Below, in pieces: positions 29,901 to 37,622 of a stretch of DNA of 64,000 nucleotides; position 1 is the stretch's first letter, and each line of letters begins with the position of its first letter. The stretch comes from Chitinophagales bacterium (GTDB lineage: Bacteria; Bacteroidota; Bacteroidia; Chitinophagales; Saprospiraceae), in NCBI GenBank assembly GCA_013299105.1, contig JAAFJY010000010.1, positions 147,815 through 211,814 on the forward strand, read 5' to 3'. The notes under the pieces are model-generated. The model was not told the origin of the DNA. It did not search any database and saw nothing but the letters and a program-made list of their open reading frames with translations. Position numbers and translations under genes: made by a program.

Positions 29901-30116
29901 CAAAAACCGCAGTTGCGCGAAGAAATCCGCAGCCTGATGAGTGCGATCAATGAGGTGCAGGCAAAACCGACGGTACCTCAGTTGGCCCGCATCGAAGAAT
30001 TGCGCGAAGAAGTTGCGCAAGCGAAGCGAGCCCTGGCCAAAGCCATCAGCGAGCAAGTAGAGCCGCTGAACAAGCAATACGCCGCTTTGCCCGTGATTTC
30101 GACTGGGGAAAAGTGA
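27000..30116 (+). CDS. Secreted VPS10/sortilin-like BNR-repeat propeller protein
   Basis: The start is ATG 27000 (MKAKFNLLLLLLCMGSLSFIQAQS, a signal peptide); the open frame upstream of it reads through heptad repeats. 1038 residues. BNR/Asp-box repeats such as YRSTDGGKTWTHLG, FRTTDGGKTWEKT, YRSMDGGKTWAKI, YKSSDGGKTFKTI and ITRDGGKTWANV mark a multi-bladed propeller (residues 40-720), the sortilin/VPS10 type. Residues 740-880 form a beta-sandwich (FYVPNDAKGAVKVTISDAAG, the FlgD-like type) and 890-1030 are helical. Such proteins are widespread in Bacteroidota; the role is unknown although often annotated as glycosyl hydrolase. Confidence 0.88.
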   Translation: MKAKFNLLLLLLCMGSLSFIQAQSAPGESILQKLKWRAIGPANMGGRVTDIDGLPGDPSTFYVSAADGGVFKTTNGGVSFEALFTKQSVYGVGALTISPSDPEVLWLGSGEGDPRNSVGYGNGVYRSTDGGKTWTHLGLAGTDRIKRIVVHPTNPDVACACALGREWGSNAERGVFRTTDGGKTWEKTLYLDESTGCSDIVMDPTNPRILYAGMWTFLRKPWRFDEGGKNTAVYRSMDGGKTWAKIIKGLPEKPMARIGLAIAESQPATIYMITEYPNTSGTLFRSDDRGENWRLVNKDPEINFRPFYYSDIRVDPTNPEIVYSLAGGLYKSSDGGKTFKTIADDVHGDHQSLWIDPKNPKRILSGSDGGFQVSWDEGATFDIINNVELSQYYQIFVDNQSPYLVYGGFQDNGTWVGPSNSLHSAGILKRHWKQLAGGDGYYAVPVPGSEHEIYANLQGGVIFHVNTKTGAVRNIHPYPNKTGSAGDAIADHKYRFNWDSPILVSPHDGNVVFTGGNVLFKSSDRGNSWEVISPDLSTNDKSKQQSSGGEIYQDNTAAEFHCTILSIAESPLEKGVIWCGTDDGNVQITRDGGKTWANVKNNITGLPTFAWVGKIHASEHAAGTAFVAVDQHRMDDYRAHGFMTTDYGKTWTKISTGLPQNDWLYVIRQDPKNPDLLYAGMEHGIYASWDKGKTWAKINGDLPPVSVRDLRVQARDGDLIVGTHGRGAWIMDDISALQNWKNVAGKTTYLFDPRPATRWQYYNLIEDQGNREYAAKNPAPGAYFNFYVPNDAKGAVKVTISDAAGKLVREISDTTIKAGINRIIWDLRGEEGVKLNTATRGWGSGSIRPWVMPGTYNVSVKIGDQELKSKVTVNGDSRTGMSAADYQTQYNAVVDLQGLQSETNKLLNNTEQMVAQLKGLADKVKFNGGSEPSAETKAALDAIGKAQKAIEALRDTWRRPPPAMSYRQKPQLREEIRSLMSAINEVQAKPTVPQLARIEELREEVAQAKRALAKAISEQVEPLNKQYAALPVISTGEK

Positions 30117-30362
30117 TTTTTAGTTGAGGAGTTGAGAAGTTGAGAAGACTGGGCTTCGATTAGGCTTTGAGGTCTTCGAAAACACCAAACCGTGCAAACG
30201 GGTGTTCGGGCATCTTATGATTTTGCCAGCGAGCCCCCACTTCGTAAGTCGTAAGTCGTCACTTGTAAGTCGTAAGTCAAAAAAGAAAGAGGGGCTATCA
30301 TCGAATATCAACGACGATAGCCCCCTCTTTTCAACCCTTCAACTTTTCAACCTTTCAACTTC
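30117..30362. repeat. Composite repeat gap: TTGAA arms around a CGTAAGTC element
   Basis: The left arm is GTTGAGGAGTTGAGAAG (30123-30145), the right arm is CAACCCTTCAACTTTTC and two further units (30331-30361). Between them, 30226-30278 contains GCCAGCGAGCCCCCACTTCG then CGTAAGT units, the same block as at 57497 and (inverted) 62180. It lies between two convergent genes. Confidence 0.65.
30291..30330. terminator. Bidirectional terminator
   Basis: GGGGCTATCATCG (30291-30303) pairs with CGACGATAGCCCC (30312-30324) with one G-T pair and an 8-base loop. CTCTTTTC follows on the + strand and CTCTTTCTTTTTT on the - strand, so it can end both the VPS10-like gene and the GMC oxidoreductase operon. 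Confidence 0.8.
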
Positions 30363-32070
30363 AAAGGTTTCCCTTCTTCAGCTCTTCCACCGCATGGTTG
30401 GCAGCGCGAGCGGTAAAGGCCATGTAAGTCAAAGATGGGTTGACACAAGCGGCGGAAGTCATGAAGCCACCATCGGTATTGAACACGTTGGGTGCAGCCC
30501 AGAGCTGATTCCACTTGTTGAGAACCGAGTTTTTGCTGCTCGTGCCCATGCGCATGGTGCCCATTTCGTGGATACCCAAGCCCAGGGCTGGGTCGCTGTT
30601 GAAGCCATAAACCGTTGCAGCGCCCATGGCTTGCAGCATTTCTTTGGCGTCATTTTCCATGTCTTTGCGCATGTTCACTTCGTTTTTGCCAAAGCCCGCA
30701 TCCACTACGATTTGTGGCAGGCCCCACTTGTCCTTTTGATCGGGGCTAAGCGACATGCGGTTTTGCTCGTAAGGCAACCACTCCCCGAAGCCACCTACCC
30801 AGAAACTCCAGGGGCCGTGCGAGGCCATTTTCTTTTTGAAGTCGGTGCCAAAACCTTCGATGTCGCGGTCCCAGGTTTGGCGGAAAGCCCCACCTTGGTA
30901 GCCGAAACCACGCAAGTAATCTTTGCCCGTCTCATGCAGGTTGCGGTAGCGAGGGATGTAAAAGCCATTGGGGCGACGGCCAAAAGTGGTTTTGTCCAGG
31001 TCGCCTTCAAAAGTGCCACCTGCGCCTACGTTGAGGTGGTGGTCCATCAGGTAACCGCCCAGGGCACCACTTTCATCCAGGCCCTTGTTTCCAAAGCGCT
31101 TGCTCTGGGTGTTCATCACGATCGCCGTTGAAGGCAAACAAGAAGCATTGAGGAAGATGATTTTGGCAAAAAACTCCATGCTCTGGCCAGTGATTTGATC
31201 CACTACATTGACCCCTTTGGCGCGGCCTTTGTCATCGTCATAAATCAGTGAACCCACGATTGAGTTGGTGCGCAGGGTCAGGTTACCCGTTTTAGCAGCT
31301 GCGGGTAGCGTAGCCGATTGGCTGCTGAAATAAGCGCCGTAAGGACAGCCGCGCATACACAGGTTGCGGTATTGGCATTGGCCACGGCCCAGGGCCAACT
31401 GTTCCTCCGTGGGCTTAGTGAGGTGAGCTACGCGACCAGGGATCACCTTGCGGCCCGACCATTTCGCTTCCACCGCTTTTTTGAAAGCTTTTTCGCCCGC
31501 AGTCAAATCCATAGCTGGTAAAAACTCTCCATCGGGCAATTGAGGTAAGCCTTCTTTACTGCCGCTGATGCCTGCAAAACGCTCTGCGTAGCTGTACCAA
31601 GGAGCGATATCAGCATAGTTCACAGGCCAAGGGGTGGCGATGCCGTCTTTTTCGTTGGCTTCGAAATCCATTTGGCTAAAACGGTAGCTTTGGCGGCCCC
31701 AGGTTAGCGATCGGCCACCTTTGTGGTAACCCCGCATCCAGTCGAAGCGCTTCTTCTCGATGTAAGGGTGCTCGGTATCTTTTACAAAAAAATGTGCGTG
31801 CCCTTCTTGGGTGGTGTAGCCTGTGCGGTTTTGTTTAGGCTGGTCTTTGAGTTGCGCTTGGCTTGGGCGACCTTGGTGCGGCAATTCCCAGGGAGCGGAA
31901 AAAGTGGTAGGGTAGTCAGAAACGTGTACTACTTCGCGGCCACGCTCCAACAACAAGACCTTGAGGCCTTTTTCGCAGAGTTCTTTAGCGGCCCACCCGC
32001 CTGAGATGCCAGAGCCGACCACGATGGCATCGTATGTTACTTCGGCTTCGCCGTTATGGTTGAAATTCAT
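30361..32070 (-). CDS. GMC-family oxidoreductase (gluconate 2-dehydrogenase large-subunit type)
   Basis: 569 residues. An FAD-binding Rossmann motif is at the N-terminus (AIVVGSGISGGWAAKELCEKGLKVLLLERG, given in part), then GGRSLTWGRQSYRFS, and the C-terminal GMC box with HEMGTMRMG and VFNTDGGFMTSAACVNPSLTYMAFTARAANHAVEEL. A CxxxxCxxGCPYGAYFSSQ cluster near residue 230 is typical of the gluconate/fructose dehydrogenase type. No signal peptide is visible; the small subunit upstream carries an N-terminal twin-Arg-like segment, so the complex may be exported as a pair. It oxidises a sugar or sugar acid; the exact substrate is unknown. Confidence 0.88.
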   Translation of the reverse strand: MNFNHNGEAEVTYDAIVVGSGISGGWAAKELCEKGLKVLLLERGREVVHVSDYPTTFSAPWELPHQGRPSQAQLKDQPKQNRTGYTTQEGHAHFFVKDTEHPYIEKKRFDWMRGYHKGGRSLTWGRQSYRFSQMDFEANEKDGIATPWPVNYADIAPWYSYAERFAGISGSKEGLPQLPDGEFLPAMDLTAGEKAFKKAVEAKWSGRKVIPGRVAHLTKPTEEQLALGRGQCQYRNLCMRGCPYGAYFSSQSATLPAAAKTGNLTLRTNSIVGSLIYDDDKGRAKGVNVVDQITGQSMEFFAKIIFLNASCLPSTAIVMNTQSKRFGNKGLDESGALGGYLMDHHLNVGAGGTFEGDLDKTTFGRRPNGFYIPRYRNLHETGKDYLRGFGYQGGAFRQTWDRDIEGFGTDFKKKMASHGPWSFWVGGFGEWLPYEQNRMSLSPDQKDKWGLPQIVVDAGFGKNEVNMRKDMENDAKEMLQAMGAATVYGFNSDPALGLGIHEMGTMRMGTSSKNSVLNKWNQLWAAPNVFNTDGGFMTSAACVNPSLTYMAFTARAANHAVEELKKGNL

Positions 32071-32140
32071 TTGAATTCACTTGAAAAATGGAAAAAAAGA
32101 CTGCTTGATTTAAAAAAGAACTTTTGAAGAACAGGTCTCA

Positions 32141-32692
32141 TCAGATGAATACCCGATCACCCATCTTGTAGGCTTCCTCACCGCTCCAACGGCCTGGAGC
32201 CAGCAACCAGTTGAAGGTCGTAGTAGCTCCTTTTTCGGTGTTGGCGTAGCAGGTTTTGCACAAGTCTTTCATCATGCGCACCCAGCCGTAGCCGCCAGGG
32301 CCGTTGCGTTCTGCTTTTTCCAGGGCAGACAAAATTTCTGCTTGTTTAGCTGGGCTGAGTTTGGCAAAACTGCCACCGTGTTGGGCTTTGGAATCGGCTT
32401 CCAATTTGGCCAGGCCTGTGCGAATTTTACCCTGGTCTTCAGCAGTGTAGCAATCCTGAATTAGGACTTCCATCCAGCGTGGAGCGCCTACTGAAATGGC
32501 TCCAGGTGTATCGGTTTCTGGAATCAAGCATTCGGCAAAAGCAGCGACCATTTTGCGCTCTTTGCCCGTAAAAAATTTGGGTTTGATCCCTGCTGCTTCC
32601 GCTTCCGACATGCGGGCGAACACCGATTCGGGTAAGGCCAAGGAGGCTCCGAATACAGTGGTGATGATCTTGACGGCTTCTCGTCTTTGCAT
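32141..32692 (-). CDS. Gluconate 2-dehydrogenase subunit 3 family protein
   Basis: 183 residues, 70 bp upstream of the GMC gene on the same strand and surely co-transcribed. MQRREAVKIITTVFGASLAL is a Tat-like signal (RRE then a hydrophobic segment). The mature part has the family pattern: ERKMVAAFAECLIPETDTPGAISVGAPRWMEVLI, then FAKLSPAKQAEIL and a cysteine-containing DLCKTCYAN. The small subunit of these dehydrogenases assists export and maturation of the flavoprotein partner. Confidence 0.88.
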   Translation of the reverse strand: MQRREAVKIITTVFGASLALPESVFARMSEAEAAGIKPKFFTGKERKMVAAFAECLIPETDTPGAISVGAPRWMEVLIQDCYTAEDQGKIRTGLAKLEADSKAQHGGSFAKLSPAKQAEILSALEKAERNGPGGYGWVRMMKDLCKTCYANTEKGATTTFNWLLAPGRWSGEEAYKMGDRVFI

Positions 32693-32911
32693 ATTGGCAT
32701 AGATTGTATCAAAAGCTTTAGCCTATTGAAAAGCGCAAAGCTTTTAGTGTTTTTACAAAATAAAAATCTGGCAATCGTTAGGGCGAAGGAAAATGATAGG
32801 GCTTTATGAATCAGGCGCAAATTATATGCTGACACGCTTTTTTCCAAATCTAAATTATATGATTGTGTAGAACTTACACAAAGCCGCCTTTGCAAGGGCC
32901 TAAAAACAACA

Positions 32912-32941
32912 AGGGTGGACAAACCGCAGCCTGCCCACCCT
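32912..32941 (-). terminator. Terminator of the barrel-protein gene
   Basis: On the - strand AGGGTGG and CCACCCT form a 7-bp stem (32912-32918 with 32935-32941), followed by TTGTTGTTTTT. It sits about 40 bp after the stop of the barrel-protein gene. Confidence 0.7.
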
Positions 32942-32982
32942 CGCTAATTTTTATCACAAAGGATGTGAACCCAAACTAAAAA

Positions 32983-33483
32983 TTAGCCGCCCAAGGTGTA
33001 GCGTACAGCCAAGCCACCATAAGCGCCGCCGAAACCACCCAAGAAGCCATTGCCAATGAAGATGGTAGGAACCCAGTCTAAACTGACATTGATGGGAGAA
33101 TTGGAGAATTTGTAGTCCAGTCCAAGGTTGCCGGAAAGGCCAATACCGAAACTGCCAGAGTCGCCAAAATTGAAGTCATTGCGGTAGCTGTAAAGTTGCA
33201 CCCCGGCACCACCACCGAAATACCACTGCAATCCATCTACTCCAGAAAGTGGCTTGTGGATCTGATACAAAGCGCCAACGTTGATCCAGCTGTAGCCTAC
33301 AAAACCACGGTACCCTGCATAAGCCTCCAAAGCATTGGTTTCGGAAAGGAACGTTTTGTAAGAAATTGCAATAGGGTAACCAAAGCGCAGGCCGATAGCA
33401 GACTTATAATCCTGGGCTTTCAGAGAATGACTCAAGCATACAGCAGTGCTTACCAAGATAATCAGGAACAGAAATTTTTTCAT
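32983..33483 (-). CDS. Small outer-membrane beta-barrel protein
   Basis: ATG 33483 gives a clean signal peptide (MKKFLFLIILVSTAVCLSHSLKAQ); an in-frame ATG 66 bp upstream does not. The mature 140 residues alternate hydrophobic and polar strands with aromatic ends (IGLRFGYPIAISYKTF, LEAYAGYRGFVGYSW, GGGAGVQLYSYRNDF, GIGLSGNLGLDYKF) and end with GGLAVRYTLGG, as in eight-stranded OmpA/OmpX-type barrels of Bacteroidota. Function is not assigned. Confidence 0.75.
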   Translation of the reverse strand: MKKFLFLIILVSTAVCLSHSLKAQDYKSAIGLRFGYPIAISYKTFLSETNALEAYAGYRGFVGYSWINVGALYQIHKPLSGVDGLQWYFGGGAGVQLYSYRNDFNFGDSGSFGIGLSGNLGLDYKFSNSPINVSLDWVPTIFIGNGFLGGFGGAYGGLAVRYTLGG

Positions 33484-33994
33484 CGGTACGTAAAGTTTTA
33501 GGTTAAACAATTTTTGATGTATGGTGATGACCAATGTGCCCATCTCCACGACGGCGGCAAAGGTAACTCACTTTAAAGTATTGACGCCACGATCTTTTGA
33601 CGAACACTCAACAATCGTGGACGAAATGAGGAAAAAGCCCCATTAAGCGTTGGAAAATACTGGAACAATTTGGAAGAACCCCGCAACGGGCTCAGCTGCA
33701 CAAGTTGAGGAGCTTGATTCCAATGTCATCAATGTGCGTGTGCAAAAACTAAAATCCGAACAAGTAATAGTAAACCAAAGTATTTGTGGCGTAAAACTAA
33801 ACCATTTTTTTAAATTTACCTTCAATGCAGTTGTCATAAACTGGCATTTTTTTGAAATTACTTTGTTTTTGAAATGCTCACGCAACTTTTTTTTACCTTT
33901 TGTCGTACAAAACAAACAAATTCAGTTTCGCAAGATCAAAAGGCCCTTTGTTTATTGTAAGCAGTGCTTATCTTGTGCCTGTTCCTAAATTCGC
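33484..33994. other. Gap before the CHAT operon
   Basis: 511 bp with no convincing gene; the open frames across it have no recognisable protein. TTTG (33947-33950), 18 bp, then TATCTTG (33969-33975) resembles a Bacteroidota promoter ending about 20 bp before the CHAT start codon. Poly-T and poly-A tracts are frequent. Confidence 0.4.
33947..33975 (+). promoter_or_regulatory. Possible promoter of the CHAT-STAND operon
   Basis: TTTG, 18-bp spacer and TATCTTG approximate TTTG-N19-TAnnTTTG. The implied leader is only about 12 nt. Confidence 0.4.
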
Positions 33995-35707
33995 ATGAAA
34001 CAAGCTGTCGTATTTCTCGCATTCTCTAACCAAACCGATGATCACCTACCCTTGCTGGATGAGGAGCGCAAAGTCATTTCTGAACACTTGCGGCCATTGG
34101 CCATTGATAATTACATCCAACTCATCGCCGAACCCACTGCTACCACCACCGATCTGAGCCGCATCATCACCGATACCAAAGAAGGTTTGTGCATTTTCCA
34201 CTATGGCGGCCACTCCGACAGTACTTCGATTTTTCTGACTGATCAGGCCGCCAACGCCCAAGGGGTAGCACAGTTGTTGGCCCTGCAACCCAATCTGAAA
34301 CTGGTTTTCCTCAATGGCTGCTCCAATCGCGAGCAAGTGGGGCTTTTGCAAGAACTGGGTGTGCCAGCTGTGATTGCTACCAGTGTACCCATATCTGACC
34401 GCAAGGCCCGAATTTTTGCTGATGTTTTTTACAAGGCCCTGACCAGCGAGCAAACCCTGGAAAAAGCTTTCCAAACCGCCGCCGCTAACCACAACATGGT
34501 CAGTGGCGAAAACATCAACATCACCAGGGGCCTGAAGATTCGCCGCGACGACCCAGCCGTTTTGCCCTGGGGCTTTTATGTGACCGAAGGCCATGAAGCC
34601 ATTTTGAATTGGAAAATCCCTCGCCAAAGTGCCTCGCAGGTCATCGTGCGTGGAGCAGGCTTTCGGTATGGGGCGAATACCATCGTCAACCAAAAATTGG
34701 TATTGACTGTTGCCAATGCCATTGCACCATACAGCGCCCTGATCCAAGGCATGCTCAACGAGGCCAAAGCCAAAAACCGCGAGCCCCGGATGCGCGACTT
34801 GAGGGTAGCGGTGATCGACTCCTTTCCCATTCCCATTGGTATGCACTTGCGCAAGTTGCTGGTCGCTGAAGAAATCAGTACTGATCGTTTGCAAAAAATT
34901 GTCAACCTTTATCAGGTGTCGGCGCAGTTTTTGGCTTATGTGTTGTTGGCCCAATTGTGGGACGAGAAATACAGCAATCCCGGTTTGCAGATTTCAGTTG
35001 ACAGTAAAGAAAAAATCCGTACATTTCTGCAACTTCCTGCCAGTGAAGTTGGTAACTATTCCTTCGTTAGGCTCATCCAAAGTATTGGTGATTCATTGGC
35101 TGCGGCGGGGATTACACCTTTTGTAAGCGAATTTGCAGCACTGAAAGCAGCTTTTGAAGCGGAGGAAGAATTCAAGCAGGCGATTCTTTTTTTAGAAGAA
35201 ATGAAAGTAGAGCTGGCAGGAAAAGTGGCCGCAGACGAAATCGAAAGTTTCTGTGTACAAGGTGAAGACAAGCTTTGTATACTCTTCAAGCACATTGGTT
35301 TCAGTGCCAACTACACCCTGGCTACCATTAAACTCATTGAACTGCTGAAAGCACGTCACGCCAACCCCAAGTACCGCCACAATTTGGTGATCCTTAACCA
35401 ACTGACTGCGGCCATTGGGGTGCTCGACGATACCATTGTAAGTAACGATTTTTCCGACCACAACTCGGTGATCCTGATGCGGGATGAAGAAACAGTAAAT
35501 CCTTCGCTGAACCTCTCTCCCTTTTTACTCGACGAAAACGCCTTGTCCGGCCAACAGAACTCTAAACTGTTCTACTTCGCTGGCATGAAAGACCGCAAAC
35601 TACAGTTTACGCTCATCGACAACCTCAAGGACTCCCTGGTGGTAGAAGAGAGCAACTACGGAGATGTTTTGACCGCTTTTGACGGATTTGTAAACCTCAT
35701 AAAATAG
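33995..35707 (+). CDS. CHAT-domain (caspase-fold) protease protein
   Basis: 570 residues, no signal peptide. The N-terminal 175 residues are a CHAT domain: FHYGGH (catalytic His near 72) after GLCIFHYGGHSD, and Cys109 in LVFLNGCSN, followed by GVPAVIATSVPISD. Residues 205-300 form a second module, probably an adaptor domain (QVIVRGAGFRYGANTIVNQKLVLTV). The 300 C-terminal residues are helical and unfamiliar. CHAT proteases are known death effectors and are typically gated by STAND NTPases; such a NTPase follows 6 bp downstream. It is the first gene of a four-gene operon and the likely effector. Confidence 0.85.
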   Translation: MKQAVVFLAFSNQTDDHLPLLDEERKVISEHLRPLAIDNYIQLIAEPTATTTDLSRIITDTKEGLCIFHYGGHSDSTSIFLTDQAANAQGVAQLLALQPNLKLVFLNGCSNREQVGLLQELGVPAVIATSVPISDRKARIFADVFYKALTSEQTLEKAFQTAAANHNMVSGENINITRGLKIRRDDPAVLPWGFYVTEGHEAILNWKIPRQSASQVIVRGAGFRYGANTIVNQKLVLTVANAIAPYSALIQGMLNEAKAKNREPRMRDLRVAVIDSFPIPIGMHLRKLLVAEEISTDRLQKIVNLYQVSAQFLAYVLLAQLWDEKYSNPGLQISVDSKEKIRTFLQLPASEVGNYSFVRLIQSIGDSLAAAGITPFVSEFAALKAAFEAEEEFKQAILFLEEMKVELAGKVAADEIESFCVQGEDKLCILFKHIGFSANYTLATIKLIELLKARHANPKYRHNLVILNQLTAAIGVLDDTIVSNDFSDHNSVILMRDEETVNPSLNLSPFLLDENALSGQQNSKLFYFAGMKDRKLQFTLIDNLKDSLVVEESNYGDVLTAFDGFVNLIK

Positions 35708-35712
35708 GGCAA

Positions 35713-37593
35713 ATGCGTTCACCATTCAAGTTTCTGGAAGCCTATGGCAAAGCAGACAAAGAGATCTTCTTCGGTCGCGAAGAGGAAATCGAACTGCTTT
35801 ATCAAATGAGTTACCAGACCAATTTGATGTTGGTGTATGGCATGTCAGGTACGGGCAAAACGAGCTTGGTGCAGTGTGGTTTGGCGGCAAAATTTGAAAC
35901 CACCGATTGGTTTGACCTCGTCATTCGCCGCAAAGGCAACCTCAATACTTCTTTTGTTGAAGCCTTGAAAATGCAGGACCGCGAGGGCTCTTTTGAAGAT
36001 GGCTTTACGATCCAGCAAATGATCCACTCGCTTTACCTGGATTATTTGCGGCCCATTTACTTGATATTTGACCAGTTTGAAGAGCTTTTTATCCTCGGCA
36101 ATGAAATTGAAGAACGGGAATTTGTCAAAACCATCGCTGACTTGGTGAAGGCCGACTTGCCCTTGAAAGTCATTATTATCATTCGAGAAGAGTACCTGGG
36201 GCAATTGTCTAATTTTGAAAAAATCGTTCCGCAGCTCTTCGACAAGCGCCTGCGGGTGGAACCGATGAGCCGGGGCAATGCCCAAAGGGTCATCGTCCGC
36301 ACCCTGCAGTCGGAACAATTCAACATATCCTTGAGCAATGACAGCGTTGCCGACTTGATCATCGACAAAGTGACCGAGGGCATGGGTCGGGTGCAGTTGA
36401 CTTACTTGCAGGTTTTTCTCGATAAACTGTACCAGGTAGCTTATCCCAGAAACCCCGACCAGGTGATTTTTGATGAAAAATTGGTCAATGAAGTTGGGCG
36501 CATTGAAGACGTGCTCAGGCAGTTTCTGGACGAACAACTTGATGTATTTGCCCAGCAAATCGATACCCGTGAGCAGGGCTTGAAATGGCTCAAAAACTTC
36601 GTCTCGGAAAAAGGTACCAAAATGCCTGTGAAGCGTGGTGATTTGGAAAAAGCCATGCCAGAGTTGAGTAAAATCCAGCAGCTCAATTACCTGGATTTTT
36701 TTGTGAACCGCCGCATTTTGCGCCCCTTGGATAGTGACCAGTACGAATTGGTGCACGACAGCTTGGCCCTCAAGTTGTCTCAAACCCGCACTGCGGGTAT
36801 TCCAATCCCGGCCTTGACCCGCAACGAAAACCTGCCTGCTAATCCTTTCCCCGGTTTTGCACCCTATACACAGAACATGTACGAACTGTTTTTTGGCCGC
36901 GAAACTGAGGTCAAAGAACTTTTTGAAAAAGTAGTCAACGACACCGAGATTCGGACCACCTTATTATTTGGACCGATTGGAGTAGGAAAAACGTCTTTGG
37001 TCAAAGCAGGTCTGATCCCCAGGGTACAGCCTTTGTTCAAAACGGCTTACCTGGCTTTTAGTCGAGAGGTTTTTGAGCAAAAACTGTTTTTTGAGATTAC
37101 AACCTTGCCGCCTGCTGATAAGGAAGTACCCAAATTTCTGGAATTGTGCTTTGGCGAAGATTGGGCTGAATTGAGCCAGGAAGAGCGCAAAGTGATCATC
37201 ATCGACCAGTTGGAAGAGCTCTTCATTTGGGTACCTGAAACGGCCCAACTGGAGAATTGCTACCGCCATTTGGCCCGTTTGGTGAGCCCAGAATTCAATT
37301 GCGACCTGGTTTTGGTGGTGCGCGACGAGTTTTTTGCAACCCTTCAGGACCTGGAAACGTATACCCAAGGAATCTTGGAGGAACAAATGCGCCTCAAACA
37401 CCTGGACCGCCACCAGGCCCAAGAGGTGATCGAACGCAGCGCAGAGTATGCTGGTCTTGAAATAGAGCCAGATGCCATGACTCAAATCTTGCGCAGCGTG
37501 ACCGAAGGGGATGGCAAAATAATTTTGACGTATTTGCAATTGTACATGGATCGTTTGTACCGGAACATGCATCCACAAGTACAAGCCTCCTAG
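35713..37593 (+). CDS. Double STAND NTPase (nSTAND-like), C-terminal module incomplete
   Basis: 626 residues with two P-loop STAND modules. Module 1: FGREEEIELLYQMSY, Walker A GMSGTGKTS (43-51), Walker B IFDQFEELF near 115, a helical sensor region, and a winged-helix-like end (LDSDQYELVHDSLALKL). Module 2: NPFPGFAPY..FFGRETEVKELF, Walker A GPIGVGKTS near 420, Walker B IIDQLEELF near 495, then stops right after TYLQLYMDRLYRNMHPQ. By comparison with module 1, module 2 lacks its winged-helix segment, which is instead found at the start of the next gene. STAND proteins act as NTP-driven switches that sense ligands and oligomerise. Predicted partner of the CHAT protein. Confidence 0.85.
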   Translation: MRSPFKFLEAYGKADKEIFFGREEEIELLYQMSYQTNLMLVYGMSGTGKTSLVQCGLAAKFETTDWFDLVIRRKGNLNTSFVEALKMQDREGSFEDGFTIQQMIHSLYLDYLRPIYLIFDQFEELFILGNEIEEREFVKTIADLVKADLPLKVIIIIREEYLGQLSNFEKIVPQLFDKRLRVEPMSRGNAQRVIVRTLQSEQFNISLSNDSVADLIIDKVTEGMGRVQLTYLQVFLDKLYQVAYPRNPDQVIFDEKLVNEVGRIEDVLRQFLDEQLDVFAQQIDTREQGLKWLKNFVSEKGTKMPVKRGDLEKAMPELSKIQQLNYLDFFVNRRILRPLDSDQYELVHDSLALKLSQTRTAGIPIPALTRNENLPANPFPGFAPYTQNMYELFFGRETEVKELFEKVVNDTEIRTTLLFGPIGVGKTSLVKAGLIPRVQPLFKTAYLAFSREVFEQKLFFEITTLPPADKEVPKFLELCFGEDWAELSQEERKVIIIDQLEELFIWVPETAQLENCYRHLARLVSPEFNCDLVLVVRDEFFATLQDLETYTQGILEEQMRLKHLDRHQAQEVIERSAEYAGLEIEPDAMTQILRSVTEGDGKIILTYLQLYMDRLYRNMHPQVQAS

Positions 37594-37619
37594 GAGTTGA
37601 AATGTTGAAATGTTGAAAA
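37594..37619. repeat. TTGAAATG heptad insertion between the two STAND genes
   Basis: GAGTTGAAATGTTGAAATG plus one more TTGAA unit lies between the stop of the double STAND gene and ATG 37623. It is the same heptad repeat seen in other intergenic gaps, but here sits in the middle of what should be one STAND module. Confidence 0.65.
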
Positions 37620-37622
37620 AAA

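Noticed and set aside
30220..30290. Possible CRISPR array (CGTAAGTC units)
   Set aside because: The units are direct repeats of about 8 bases without unique spacers and recur elsewhere as a block; no cas gene is near.
33643..33988. Overlapping open frames on both strands before the CHAT gene
   Set aside because: Low-complexity residues and no start context; the region is better explained as promoter and spacer DNA.
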